A DNA stretch of 64,000 nt from Bradyrhizobium ivorense (GCF_900696085.1 NZ_CAADFC020000016.1:372001-436000), one strand, 5' to 3'. Shown: positions 9,423 through 18,649, numbered from the stretch's first letter. The notes: a model not told the origin generated them from the letters alone. Numbers and translations are program-made.

Positions 9423-10811
9423 TCACAATCCCGCGGCGGCCGGCATCGGTTTGGCCTTGCCGGCGCGCTCCTGCTTGAGCAGCTCGGCGATCAGGAAGGC
9501 CATGTCGATCGACTGTTCGGCGTTGAGGCGGGGATCGCAGGCCGTGTGGTAGCGGTCGTTGAGGTCCTCGTCGGTGATGGCGCGGGCGCCGCCGATGCAC
9601 TCGGTGACGTCCTGCCCGGTCATCTCCAGATGCACGCCGCCGGCATGGGTGCCCTCGGCGGCATGGATCGCGAAGAACGACTTCACCTCGGACAGCACGC
9701 GGTCGAACGGCCGGGTCTTGTAGCCCGACGTCGAGGTGATGGTGTTGCCGTGCATCGGATCGCACGACCACACCACGACACGGCCCTCGCGCTGCACGGC
9801 GCGGATCAGGCCAGGGAGATGGTCGCCGACCTTGTCGGCGCCGAAGCGGTTGATCAAGGTCAGCCGTCCCGGCTCGTTGTCGGGGTTGAGGATGTCGATC
9901 AGCTTCAACAGCTCGTCCGGCTTCAGCGACGGGCCGCACTTCAGCCCGATCGGGTTCTTGATGCCGCGGAAATATTCGACATGGCCGTGATCGAGCTGCC
10001 GGGTGCGGTCGCCGATCCAGATCATGTGGCCGGAGGTCGCGTACCAGTCGCCGGTGGTGGAATCGACCCGCGTCATCGCCTGCTCGTAGCCGAGCAGCAG
10101 CGCCTCATGGCTGGTGTAGAAATCGGTGGCGCGCAGCTCGGGATGGCTCTCGAGGTCGAGGCCGCAGGCGCGCATGAAGTTCAGCGCATCCGAGATGCGG
10201 TCAGCCAGCTCCTTGTAGCGGCGGGACTGCGGCGAGTCCTTGAGGAAGCCGAGCATCCACTGGTGCACGCTGCCGAGATTGGCAAAGCCGCCGGTGGCGA
10301 AGGCGCGCAGCAGGTTCAGCGTCGCCGCCGACTGCCGATAGGCCATCAGCTGGCGCTGCGGATCGGGAATGCGGGCTTCCGGCGTGAACGCGATGTCGTT
10401 GACGATGTCGCCGCGATAGCTCGGCAGCTCGACGCCGTTCTGCTTCTCGGTCGGCGACGAACGCGGCTTGGCAAACTGCCCGGCGATGCGGCCGACCTTC
10501 ACCACCGGCAGCGCGCCGGCATAGGTCAGCACCACCGCCATCTGCAGCAGCACGCGGAAGAAGTCGCGGATGTTGTTGGCGCCGTGCTCGGCGAAGCTCT
10601 CGGCGCAGTCGCCACCCTGCAGCAGGAAGGCCTCGCCGGCGGAGACCCGCGCCAGCGCTTTCTTCAGGTTGCGGGCCTCGCCGGCGAACACCAGCGGCGG
10701 AAAGGTCGCGAGCTGGGCTTCGACATCGGCCAATGCCTTGGCATCGGGATAGTCGGGCACCTGCAGCACCTTCTTGGCGCGCCAGCTATCGGGTGTCCAC
10801 CGCTCGGACAT
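9423..10811 (-). CDS. Class II 3-deoxy-7-phosphoheptulonate synthase
   Basis: A 462-residue plant/actinobacterial-type (class II) DAHP synthase, the first step of the shikimate pathway: phosphoenolpyruvate plus erythrose 4-phosphate. Visible landmarks are FLLQGGDCAESF near the N-terminus, IWIGDRTRQLDHGHVEYFRG, and VVVWSCDPMHGNTITS with the metal-binding residues. The N-terminus MSERWTPDSWRAKK is typical of the family, which supports this start. Confidence 0.93.
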   Translation of the reverse strand: MSERWTPDSWRAKKVLQVPDYPDAKALADVEAQLATFPPLVFAGEARNLKKALARVSAGEAFLLQGGDCAESFAEHGANNIRDFFRVLLQMAVVLTYAGALPVVKVGRIAGQFAKPRSSPTEKQNGVELPSYRGDIVNDIAFTPEARIPDPQRQLMAYRQSAATLNLLRAFATGGFANLGSVHQWMLGFLKDSPQSRRYKELADRISDALNFMRACGLDLESHPELRATDFYTSHEALLLGYEQAMTRVDSTTGDWYATSGHMIWIGDRTRQLDHGHVEYFRGIKNPIGLKCGPSLKPDELLKLIDILNPDNEPGRLTLINRFGADKVGDHLPGLIRAVQREGRVVVWSCDPMHGNTITSTSGYKTRPFDRVLSEVKSFFAIHAAEGTHAGGVHLEMTGQDVTECIGGARAITDEDLNDRYHTACDPRLNAEQSIDMAFLIAELLKQERAGKAKPMPAAAGL

Positions 10812-10919
10812 GAGGTCAACTCCTGAGCAAAAACCGCAACTTGATCGACGGGAAAGCCCGGCTTATACACAGCCGCCCCCTCCCCCGCCAGAACCAATTC
10901 CGGCAATTCCGTCAAGCTC

Positions 10920-11864
10920 TTGCAGGAACGGCCGAACTCGCATTTGCTGGACCATATCATGAATGCCGGGGGAAATGCCGTGGCCGGGGCGGCGCTGGAC
11001 GACGTTTTTAGCGACGACATCGTGGTGCCCGCGGTCGACGGCCACCCGCTCGGCGCCACGCTGTTCCTGCCCCGCGGCGCCAAGCGCCGCGCCGTCCTGA
11101 TCAATTCGGCGACCGCCGTGCCCCGAAAGGTCTATCGCGGCTTTGCCGGTTACCTCGCCCGCCGCGGCGCGGCGGTGCTGACCTACGACTACCGCGGCAC
11201 CGGCGACAGCCGGCCGAAGGCCAAATCGCTTAATGGATTCAAGGCCGACATGGCCGACTGGGCCGCGCTCGACGTCACCGCCGCCGTGCGCTGGATGCGC
11301 GAGCGCTACCGCGATCTGCCCTTCGCCTATGTCGGCCATTCCTTCGGCGGCCAGGCACTCGGGCTGCTTGCCGACAACGCCGAGATTCCGCGCGCGCTGC
11401 TGGTCGCCTCGCAGGCCGCCCATTGGAAGCTGATGGCCTCGCCCGAGCGCTACCGCGTCGTTGCCTTCATGACCGGCGTCGGCCTGCCGCTGACCCGCCT
11501 GCTCGGCTACCTGCCGGGCTGGGCCGGCCTTGGCATGGAGCTGCCGAAGGGCGTGTTCGAGCAATGGACGCGCTGGGTGCTGCGCGAGCGCTATCTGCTG
11601 GATGATCCCGCGCTCGCTGCGCGCGAAAACTTTCCGAAGTTTCGCGGCAAGCTCCGCGCCCTTGTCATGACCGACGACACCTGGGCGACCCGCCCCGCGG
11701 TCGAACTGCTGTGCTCGGCGTTTACGTCCGTGACGCCAGAGATCATCTCGATCCGCCCGGCCGACGCCGGTGTCAAAGCGATCGGCCATCTCGGCTTCTT
11801 CCGCAACGAACACCGCGACACGCTGTGGCGCAGTGCGGCGGAATGGATCGAGGCGGAGGGGTAG
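10920..11864 (+). CDS. Alpha/beta hydrolase
   Basis: A protein of up to 314 residues with the alpha/beta-hydrolase core. The nucleophile elbow reads GHSFGG, the oxyanion region follows YDYRGTGDSRPK, and a late LGFFR segment probably supplies the catalytic His of the domain end (IGHLGFF). An alternative ATG at 10959 would remove 13 residues and cannot be excluded. The substrate is unknown. It is divergent from the DAHP synthase gene. Confidence 0.85.
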   Translation: MQERPNSHLLDHIMNAGGNAVAGAALDDVFSDDIVVPAVDGHPLGATLFLPRGAKRRAVLINSATAVPRKVYRGFAGYLARRGAAVLTYDYRGTGDSRPKAKSLNGFKADMADWAALDVTAAVRWMRERYRDLPFAYVGHSFGGQALGLLADNAEIPRALLVASQAAHWKLMASPERYRVVAFMTGVGLPLTRLLGYLPGWAGLGMELPKGVFEQWTRWVLRERYLLDDPALAARENFPKFRGKLRALVMTDDTWATRPAVELLCSAFTSVTPEIISIRPADAGVKAIGHLGFFRNEHRDTLWRSAAEWIEAEG

Positions 11865-11879
11865 TGCCAATCTCTCAAC

Positions 11880-11965
11880 CGTCATTGCGAGCGAAGCGAA
11901 GCAATCCACGGTTCGGCACATGCGGAGCGATGGATTGCTTCGTCGCTTCGCTCCTCGCAATGACG
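11880..11965. repeat. REP-like palindromic element, copy 2
   Basis: Same family as 1481-1567: it opens cgtcattgcgagcgaagcga and closes cttcgctcctcgcaatgacg, the two ends being complementary. It follows the hydrolase stop by 15 bp. Confidence 0.75.
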
Positions 11966-11984
11966 CATCAAGCCGCATCCTCGA

Positions 11985-12102
11985 TGTCATCACCCGCGCA
12001 GGCGGGTGATCCAGTATTCCAGAGACGGTCGTGATTGAGCCGATGGGCCGCGGCGTACTGGATCGCCCGGTTAAACCGGGCGATGACAGGTGTGGGTGGG
12101 GA
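11985..12102. repeat. Dispersed intergenic repeat, copy 1
   Basis: Contains cacccgcgcaggcgggtgat, gatccagtattccagag, gtactggatcgcccggttaa and a closing aaccgggcgatgacag. A second, diverged copy lies at 12678-12796 in the same orientation. Internal palindromes (cccgc/gcggg and cgcccggtt/aaccgggcg) show it can fold. Confidence 0.75.
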
Positions 12103-12677
12103 CGCAGTTTCGCCATCTCGCGACATGATTTGTCCGAGCTTTGCTTCTCGTTCCGCCCTCTCCGCTATCAGAGGGCGCAGGGAAAGCCGGGTGCCGATTG
12201 CACCCATGGGCCCGGTGCAACAAAAAAGCACCGGGGTAGGACCACAGGTGTAACCGGAAACAACCCGGCTTTCCCTGCGCGATGGGTTACGGCTTATACG
12301 TGCTCTCCCCGGCGAGACTGGGCTTTTTTGTCACCGTCCTCGCAAGACGCTACGCGTCTTGCGAGGGACACCTGCCACTAGGGCGTCAGGCCTGCACGAC
12401 TTCACCGTCCGCCTCGCATGCTGTCGTCACTGACACGCGAAACGTCCACCGCATCTCACCGCAACACCGCGACGATGGCCAGCGCCCCTCGATCGGGTGA
12501 GACGGATGAACACTACACTGAGTTGCTATTACGAAAAAGCGAAATATTTTTGCGCGAGGGGATTGACGGGGTGGCCAACTCACTTTTGGAGCGAAACCTC
12601 CCGCTCGTCATTCGGAGGTCGAGGCGGCAGGGTTGCGCCAATCTCTCCTCCGTCGTCTCTGCGAATGCGATCAGACC
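12103..12677. other. Non-coding interval with hairpins, no credible gene
   Basis: No reading frame here resembles a protein. The stretch holds complementary blocks gcgcagggaaagccggg (about 12176-12192) and cccggctttccctgcgc (about 12263-12279), which would close a stem of about 17 bp around a variable centre, and a second hairpin tcgcaagacgctacgcgtcttgcga near 12340-12364. It is probably part of the same intergenic repeat landscape as its flanks. Confidence 0.5.
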
Positions 12678-12796
12678 CGTCATCCCCGCGCATGCGGGTG
12701 ATCCAGTATTCCAGAGGCGGCGCTGCTTGAACCGAGAGGTCTCGGCGTACTGGATCGCCCGGTTAAACCGGGCGACGACAGTTGTGAGTGGGGACA
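12678..12796. repeat. Dispersed intergenic repeat, copy 2
   Basis: Direct-orientation relative of 11985-12102: gtcatccccgcgcatgcggg, gatccagtattccagag, gtactggatcgcccggttaa and aaccgggcgacgacag recur in the same order, while the central 40 bp differ. Confidence 0.75.
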
Positions 12797-12861
12797 CGGC
12801 CTCACCGGCTCCGGAATGACGGCAGGATAGGTCTCGTGTGGTCCAGCCAACCTACGTTATC

Positions 12862-13215
12862 TCACACCACCTTCCGCGGTGCCGCGGTGGCCGCATCGCC
12901 GGTGTTCGGCGTGCCGGTCGGCTCGATCAGCAAGAGGTGCACCTCTTCCCGGGCGACGGGGCGGTGCTCGACGCCTTTGGGCACGATGTACATCTGGCCG
13001 GGCGTCAGCGTCACGGTGCGGTCGCGCAGCTCGAGGTCGAGCACGCCTTTCAGCACCAGGAAGAAATCGTCGGTGTCGTCGTGCTTGTGCCAGACGAACT
13101 CGCCCTGCACCTTCACGACCATGACGTCATGCGCGTTGAATTGCGCGACGGTGCGCGGCGACCAGTGATCGGTAAATGTCGATAGTTTTTGTGAAAGATC
13201 GATTGCATCGCTCAT
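12862..13215 (-). CDS. Cupin domain-containing protein
   Basis: A 117-residue single cupin. Motif 1 is seen as FVWHKHDDTDDFFLVLKG (His, His, Asp/Glu metal ligands) and motif 2 as LTPGQMYIVPKGVEHRP with the third His. Small cupins of this kind are common metal-binding enzymes or sensors of unknown substrate. Confidence 0.88.
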   Translation of the reverse strand: MSDAIDLSQKLSTFTDHWSPRTVAQFNAHDVMVVKVQGEFVWHKHDDTDDFFLVLKGVLDLELRDRTVTLTPGQMYIVPKGVEHRPVAREEVHLLLIEPTGTPNTGDAATAAPRKVV

Positions 13216-13284
13216 GGGTGCCTCCGGGCCTGGCCAGCCTGCCGGGCTCGTTAGCTCACCCGCGCGATGCGCTCAATGCGGACC

Positions 13285-13473
13285 TCAATGCCTCGCTGCC
13301 GGCTTGCGTTGCCCCTTGATGTCGCAAGGCCCCTTGCCGTTGGCGGCCTTTCGCTCCAGCAATTCCTTCTCGGCCTGGTACCAGAGGTGGTCCATGTTGC
13401 CGTGCGGCTCGCCAGCGTCCTTCCACAATTCGTAGGCTCGGGTCCGGATCTCCTGCTCCGTGGGTCCTGGCAT
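13285..13473 (-). CDS. DUF2934 domain-containing small protein
   Basis: A 62-residue acidic/basic protein beginning MPGPTEQEIRTRAYELWKDA, followed by the conserved GxPHGNMDHLWYQAEKEL stretch of DUF2934. The function is unknown; such proteins are abundant in rhizobia. Confidence 0.85.
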   Translation of the reverse strand: MPGPTEQEIRTRAYELWKDAGEPHGNMDHLWYQAEKELLERKAANGKGPCDIKGQRKPAARH

Positions 13474-13923
13474 GGGCGGCTCCCTTGGTCTGAGAGGTCA
13501 AACTATTTAGGAAATGGAACTGCCAGGCAAGCGCAAGGTTCCAAAAGTCGCACGCCGTTGCAATGTCTGCTGATTCCAGAGCATGCCCGGGAATGGGATG
13601 TGGCGCCAGCACCTCTCACCAATGAACATTCGTGATTATGGGGTCCGGCTCCAAGCCAAACGCTGAACCACTCAGGGCGTTCTAATTCTGTAAATCGGCA
13701 ATTCACCCGGGCACGATCACCATGGCGATGCTCGGCGTGCGATCGTCACCAACTCTCGTCACGAGCTCTTGGGACGCGATCGGGTGAACCCCGTCGGTGG
13801 ACTTCGCCGGCTGCTGACAGCGGCATATCACCGCTGAGATAAGACTCGCTTGGCCGGCGGGCGGGTGGCGTTTCCAGCTTGAACGAGTATGATTGAGCGT
13901 GGCAAAAACAGGGCAGGCCGACC
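13474..13923. other. Intergenic region without a functional gene
   Basis: Apart from the gor-like fragment, this 450-bp stretch has no frame with recognisable protein character. Its upstream part (13500-13700) is lower in GC than its neighbours. Confidence 0.5.
13703..13810 (-). pseudogene. Degenerate fragment resembling the C-terminus of glutathione reductase
   Basis: Read on the minus strand this stretch gives KSTDGVHPIASQELVT, which parallels the gor C-terminus DATVALHPTASEELVTM encoded at about 14690-14740. Eight of eleven residues of the core VxHPxASxELVT match. Upstream the resemblance fades (AVICRCQQPAK against AVAIAVKMKATK) and no gene start is present. It is best read as the remnant of a duplicated or second gor-like gene. 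Chance similarity cannot be fully excluded from so short a match. Confidence 0.45.
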
Positions 13924-14490
13924 ATGCCGTTACCGCGTCCCGTACCGTTTTTCTCGCAAAACGCCGGCGGCCCAAATGGGCCTCCGATCGATGATCCCAC
14001 AGGCTGTTGGTACGCGTGCGCAAAAATGATGGGCGTCTATTACGAAGGCACCTATTTCAGAGCGCGCAAGGGAGTGCCGGAACTCGTCAACCCGAACGGC
14101 ACGCATCAATCGCTCGGGGCCGACAAGTTACAGGTCTTTCAGCTAAATGAGAGGCTGCAACCCCTGAGTATTACGACGCCGTTGAACACGGCCAGCGATT
14201 TCGACGCAGTGCTGACCAACAGGGGACCAATCATGTTCACCTGGTGGGTTCCGGGGCCGAAATTTTATATCTTTCACGCGTCGGTGGTCGTCGGAACGCT
14301 AGGGCCGGACGTTTGCTACCACGATCCCGCCGTTGGCCCCAACCAGTCCATGTCGGCGAGTGTATTGAAATTTGCGCGCAACGGTCCGGGGGGCCGCGTA
14401 GACCCAATGCTGGTGCGCGACCCCGCAACCATTCCGAAACAGCAGGTGGATGTAACCGCACCGAGAGGAATTGATTACGCGTCAAGATGA
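13924..14490 (+). CDS. Papain-like cysteine protease (AvrRpt2/C39-like)
   Basis: A 188-residue protein with a cysteine-protease triad order. The catalytic Cys lies in DPTGCWYACAKMMGVYY, the His in FHASVVVGTLG and a likely Asp in CYHDPAVGPNQSM. Family members of the papain-like C39/AvrRpt2 group include toxins and plant-targeted effectors as well as housekeeping proteases. No signal peptide or secretion motif is evident. The protein sits between a gor-like remnant and intact gor, and its codon use (many A/T-ending codons) differs from that of its neighbours, which suggests acquisition. Its target is unknown. Confidence 0.75.
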   Translation: MPLPRPVPFFSQNAGGPNGPPIDDPTGCWYACAKMMGVYYEGTYFRARKGVPELVNPNGTHQSLGADKLQVFQLNERLQPLSITTPLNTASDFDAVLTNRGPIMFTWWVPGPKFYIFHASVVVGTLGPDVCYHDPAVGPNQSMSASVLKFARNGPGGRVDPMLVRDPATIPKQQVDVTAPRGIDYASR

Positions 14491-14647
14491 ACGCCCCGGT
14501 GTTGCTCGCGCCGGCCGCAATCACCATCAGGCGTCGGCGCGCTTTGTCGAGCGTGTCCGGCGATTGCCGGGACTGCGGCCTGCCTTGACGACTGGATAGA
14601 CTCTCCAGGTCGCCTGCTGCCGACGTGGGTGTCGATGAGGGTCGCCC

Positions 14648-16033
14648 CTACTCCGCCGCCTGCCGCACGTGGCGGGCGGTCGGGGTACGCATCGTCACCA
14701 GCTCTTCGGACGCGGTCGGATGCAGCGCGACGGTGGCATCGAAATCGGCCTTGGTCGCCTTCATCTTCACGGCGATCGCGACCGCCTGGGTGATCTCGGC
14801 GGCGCAGTCGCCGACGATGTGGCAGCCGAGCACGCGGTCGCTCAAGCCGTCGACCACGAGCTTCATCAGGACGCGGGTGTCGCGGCCGGACATCGTCGCC
14901 TTGATCGGGCGGAAATCGGCCTTGTAGACATCGATGTGGGAAAACTGCGCCCGCGCCTCCTCCTCCGTGAGGCCGACGGTGCCGACCTCGGGCTGCGAGA
15001 ACACCGCGGTCGGGATCATCGCATGATCGACCTGCACCGGGCGCTTGCCGAACACGGTGTCGGCGAAGGCGTGGCCCTCGCGGATCGCGACCGGCGTCAG
15101 ATTGGTGCGATGGGTGACGTCGCCGATCGCATAGATGTTGTCGGCCGAGGTCTTGGACCAGCCGTCGACCTGGATGCCGCCATTGGCCGGGTTGATCGCG
15201 ACGCCCGCGGTCTCGAGCCCGAGATTGGCGACATTGGGATGGCGGCCGATCGCGAACATCACCTGGTCGGAGGCGATGCTGGAGCCGCCGGACAGATGTG
15301 AGGTGAAGTCACGGCCGTGCTTGTCAACCTTGGTCACCGTGCAGCCGGTGATGATGGTGATGCCGCGCTTCTCCATCTCGGCGCGCACATGCTTGCGCAC
15401 GTCCTCGTCGAAACCGCGCAAAATGTTCTCGCCACGATAGACCACCGTGACGTCGGAGCCGTAGCCGGCGAAGATGCCGGCGAATTCCAGCGCGATGTAG
15501 CCGCCGCCCTGGATCACGATTCGCTTCGGCAGCTCCTTGAGGTGAAACGCCTCGTTGGAGGAGATCACGTGCTCGATGCCGGGAATCGCCGGACCGTGAT
15601 TGGGCGCACCGCCGGTCGCGATCAAAATGTACTTTGCCGTCACTGTCTCGCCGGTGCCGAGGCGGATGGTGTGGGCGTCCTCGAGCACGGCGCGGGTCTT
15701 GACGATGCGGGCGCCGGATTTTTCGACATTGGTGGTGTAGGCGCCCTCGAGGCGGGCGATTTCCTTGTCCTTGTTGGCGACCAGCTTCGCCCAGTCGAGC
15801 GAAACATTGCCGATGCTCCAGCCGAAGCCGGCGGCGTCCTCGATCTCCTGGTGGACATGGCTGCCGATCACGAACAGCTTCTTCGGCACGCAGCCGCGGA
15901 TCACGCAGGTGCCGCCCATCCGGTACTCTTCGGCGACCACGACCCTGGCACCATAGCCGGCGGCGATGCGGGCGGCACGGACCCCGCCCGAACCGCCACC
16001 GATGACAAACAGGTCAACGTCATACTCGGCCAT
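14648..16033 (-). CDS. gor: Glutathione-disulfide reductase
   Basis: A 461-residue FAD/NADPH oxidoreductase. It starts MAEYDVDLFVIGGGSGG (FAD-binding Rossmann motif), carries the redox disulfide GGTCVIRGCVPKK, and ends with the dimer-interface HPTASEELVTMR containing the catalytic His. It keeps glutathione reduced in the cytoplasm. The ATG at 16033 is the family start; the longer frame to 16156 reads into a repeat. Confidence 0.95.
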   Translation of the reverse strand: MAEYDVDLFVIGGGSGGVRAARIAAGYGARVVVAEEYRMGGTCVIRGCVPKKLFVIGSHVHQEIEDAAGFGWSIGNVSLDWAKLVANKDKEIARLEGAYTTNVEKSGARIVKTRAVLEDAHTIRLGTGETVTAKYILIATGGAPNHGPAIPGIEHVISSNEAFHLKELPKRIVIQGGGYIALEFAGIFAGYGSDVTVVYRGENILRGFDEDVRKHVRAEMEKRGITIITGCTVTKVDKHGRDFTSHLSGGSSIASDQVMFAIGRHPNVANLGLETAGVAINPANGGIQVDGWSKTSADNIYAIGDVTHRTNLTPVAIREGHAFADTVFGKRPVQVDHAMIPTAVFSQPEVGTVGLTEEEARAQFSHIDVYKADFRPIKATMSGRDTRVLMKLVVDGLSDRVLGCHIVGDCAAEITQAVAIAVKMKATKADFDATVALHPTASEELVTMRTPTARHVRQAAE

Positions 16034-16411
16034 GGTAACCTCTCTGTGCTCCCTCGCCCGGTGCCGGCACGAGCGAGGCCTGCTCCTCGGAGGGTTGGGG
16101 TGTGTGGTGCATCTCCGCAAGATAATCTCGCGGCGAGGCCCTTTCACCCCGCACACCGCCGAAGTTTCGCTGCTGCGTCGCTATTGTTACGCCGTGACGC
16201 GCAATCCGGGCTACGCAACTCTTTCTGCTCCCTCGCCCTTGCGGGGAGAGGGTCGGGGTAAGGGGCTGTCTCCGCGATTCCCCCTGCGGAGAGTCCCCCT
16301 CACCCGGATTGCTTCGCACACAGCCGAAGCTCTGCTTCGGCATTCTTCAAGAACGGCCGCCAAAGGCGGCCTATGCTCTCCCCGCAAGCGGGGCGAGGTG
16401 GCTAGGCAGGC
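16034..16411. other. Intergenic region rich in hairpin repeats
   Basis: No gene is seen. The segment from about 16225 to 16400 has ctccctcgcccttgcgggga near its left end and the roughly complementary ctccccgcaagcggggcgag near its right end, plus internal hairpins (gaagctctgcttc; ggccgccaaaggcggcc). It belongs to the palindromic repeat class of this genome. Confidence 0.55.
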
Positions 16412-16948
16412 TCAGATATCCTTGCCGCGCTTCTTCATCTCGGCCTTGAACTGGTTATTGATGATCACGCCGAACTGCTGCGCCCACTGCTGCATATATT
16501 GCAGCGAGCCATTGATGGCCGCGGGCTCCGCCTTCAGGAGCTTGTCACCGAGCGGCGTCTTGTAGAACGCCACCAGGTCCTGCAGCTCCTTCTCGGTGAA
16601 CTCGGCGGCGTAGATCTGCGCCATGCCCTCGCCGATCTCCTTCTCGCTGCCGCCGAACTGCTTGGCGATCACCACAGCGACCTCGTTGAGGTCCTTCTGG
16701 AAGTTCAGGTTCTGCTGCAGCAGGCCGGTCTTGGTCTTCTCGATGATGCCGGCAACCGCGCCGGCATACATCACCGACACGTTCTTCATCGCCAGGATTT
16801 CCTTGGCGGCCGCGATCGCTGCCGGGGTCGACTGCTTGACCTTGGGCATTTCGGGCAGCGGCTGCTGTTGCGCCATCGCCGGCGCGGCCGAAAACGCCAA
16901 TCCGGCCGCAAGCGCGGCAGCCGACAAAAGTCCCGAGAAACGCTTCAT
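16412..16948 (-). CDS. DUF2059 domain-containing exported protein
   Basis: A 178-residue protein with a signal peptide (MKRFSGLLSAAALAAGLAFS then AAPAMAQQ) and a helical DUF2059 domain. The hallmark FTEKELQDLVAFYKTPLGDKLL occupies the centre of the mature region. The function is unknown; members are periplasmic. The start at 16948 is chosen over 16975 because it begins the signal peptide and has an aggagac ribosome site just upstream. Confidence 0.88.
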   Translation of the reverse strand: MKRFSGLLSAAALAAGLAFSAAPAMAQQQPLPEMPKVKQSTPAAIAAAKEILAMKNVSVMYAGAVAGIIEKTKTGLLQQNLNFQKDLNEVAVVIAKQFGGSEKEIGEGMAQIYAAEFTEKELQDLVAFYKTPLGDKLLKAEPAAINGSLQYMQQWAQQFGVIINNQFKAEMKKRGKDI

Positions 16949-16971
16949 TCCAAGTCTCCTTGCTTGCGGCG

Positions 16972-17664
16972 TCATCGCCGTTCAACAACCCGAATTCCCT
17001 GCGCGCCGGCCAGCACGGCGCGGCTCGCGAGCCCAATGAACAGGCCATGCTCGACCACGCCTGGAATGACGCTGAGCAACCCCGCCAGACGCGGCGGATC
17101 GCCGATCCGGCCAAGATGCGCATCGACGATCCAGTGGCCGCCGTCGGTGACAAAAGCGTGACCTTCCTTGGCCTTGCGGATCACCATCTGGCCGGACACG
17201 CCGGCCTGCGCGAACGCCCGCGCCATCGCCGCCTGCGTGGCCGCGAGCCCGAACGGGATCACCTCGACCGGCAGCGGGAAGCGGCCGAGCGCATCGACCC
17301 ATTTGCTGTCGTCGGCAATCACGATCATGCGATCGCTCGCGCTAGCTACGATCTTCTCGCGCAGCAGCGCGCCGCCGCCGCCCTTGATCAAATTGAGATC
17401 GGCGTCGATCTCGTCGGCGCCGTCGATCGTGAGGTCGAGATGGTCGACCTCGTCGAGCGTGGTCAGCGGCACGCCGCAGCGGATCGCATCCGCCTTGGTG
17501 GCTTCCGAGGTCGGCACGCCCACGACCTTCATGCCGGCCTGGACCTTCTCGCCGAGCAGTTCGACGAAATGCTTGGCCGTCGAGCCGGTGCCGAGCCCGA
17601 GCTTCATGCCGTCGCGGACCTCTTCGAGCGCGCGCGCTGCCGCCTGGCGTTTCAATGCGTCCAT
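16972..17664 (-). CDS. rpiA: Ribose-5-phosphate isomerase A
   Basis: A 230-residue enzyme interconverting ribose 5-phosphate and ribulose 5-phosphate. Visible signatures are GLGTGSTAKHFVELLG (phosphate-binding), DLTIDGADEID with the catalytic Asp, and LIKGGGGALLREKIVA with the Lys. The ATG at 17664 gives the normal length; a GTG two codons upstream is an alternative. It is probably co-transcribed with the DUF2059 gene 23 bp downstream. Confidence 0.94.
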   Translation of the reverse strand: MDALKRQAAARALEEVRDGMKLGLGTGSTAKHFVELLGEKVQAGMKVVGVPTSEATKADAIRCGVPLTTLDEVDHLDLTIDGADEIDADLNLIKGGGGALLREKIVASASDRMIVIADDSKWVDALGRFPLPVEVIPFGLAATQAAMARAFAQAGVSGQMVIRKAKEGHAFVTDGGHWIVDAHLGRIGDPPRLAGLLSVIPGVVEHGLFIGLASRAVLAGAQGIRVVERR

Positions 17665-17915
17665 GTCCACCGACGAGTTCCCCCGCTTGCGCGCCGCCCC
17701 GGAGGCCCCGATCGGCCCGCCCGGCGGGCGCATATCTAGCGTCGTTTTGCGGGCAGGAATAGGCATGAATCGAGGCTTTTGCGACGATGTTTCAGACCTT
17801 TTTCCAGTGCTGAAGCGCCGAGAACGACTGCACCGGACCGCAAGAAATGAAGCGGTGTCCGGAACTGTACGGGAGGCCTTGCCAGCAGCCTCCATCATCG
17901 ATAGCCAAAGACGTT

Positions 17916-18596
17916 ATGCCCGCCGCTTCTCCCCCCATCATCGTGTTCGATCTCGACGGTACGCTGGTCGATACCGCGCCCGATCTGATCAGCGCGCTCA
18001 ATTATGTGCTTGCGCGCGAGGGCCTGCGGCCGGTGCCGCTCGCGGCCGCGCGCAACATGATCGGTGCCGGCGCCCGCAAGCTGCTCGAGCGCGGGCTGGA
18101 GGTGGAGGGCCGCGCGGTCAGCGTCGCCGACCTCGACCGCTTGACCCGGGACTTCGTCGATTATTACGCCGACCACATCGCCGACGGCTCGCGCCCGTTC
18201 GACGGGCTGGAGACCGCACTCGACCAGCTCGAGGCGCAGGGCCACCGCTTTGCGGTCTGCACCAACAAGCTGGAATGGCTGTCGAAGCTGCTGCTCGACC
18301 GCCTCGCATTGACGTCGCGCTTTGCCGCGATCTGCGGCGCCGACACCTTCGGCGTGGCGAAGCCGGACCCGGCATTCCTGCGCGAGACCGTGGCCCGCGC
18401 CGGCGGCCGGCTGCCGGGCGCCATCATGGTCGGCGATGCCGGCACCGATGTCGGGGTGGCGCGGCGCGCCCAGGTCCCGGTGATCGGAGTCGATTTCGGC
18501 TATACCGACGTGCCGATGGCGGAGCTGAAGCCGGACCGGCTGATCGGCCATATGCGCGATCTGCCGGCCGCCGTAGCCAGCCTCGCCGCCGACTAA
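17916..18596 (+). CDS. gph: HAD-family phosphoglycolate phosphatase
   Basis: A 226-residue HAD hydrolase. Motif I is IVFDLDGTLVDT with the nucleophilic Asp, motif II VCTNK, motif III Lys in GVAKPDP, and motif IV MVGDAGTDVGVAR. The cap domain has Gph character. Gph removes 2-phosphoglycolate formed by DNA repair or RuBisCO oxygenation. It is divergent from rpiA. The exact substrate among HAD paralogues is inferred from overall similarity. Confidence 0.88.
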   Translation: MPAASPPIIVFDLDGTLVDTAPDLISALNYVLAREGLRPVPLAAARNMIGAGARKLLERGLEVEGRAVSVADLDRLTRDFVDYYADHIADGSRPFDGLETALDQLEAQGHRFAVCTNKLEWLSKLLLDRLALTSRFAAICGADTFGVAKPDPAFLRETVARAGGRLPGAIMVGDAGTDVGVARRAQVPVIGVDFGYTDVPMAELKPDRLIGHMRDLPAAVASLAAD

Positions 18597-18649
18597 TATT
18601 TCACAAACCTTTGATATCGCTTGGTATTATATTGCCATGCATTTTGCCG

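Noticed and set aside
1641..10826. Long open frames opposite cimA, nadE and the DAHP synthase gene (for example 1641-3296, 7030-9171 and 8961-10826 on the plus strand)
   Set aside because: They are mirror frames produced by GC-rich codon bias of the real genes on the other strand; their translations are rich in Arg, Ala, His and Gly with no family signature.
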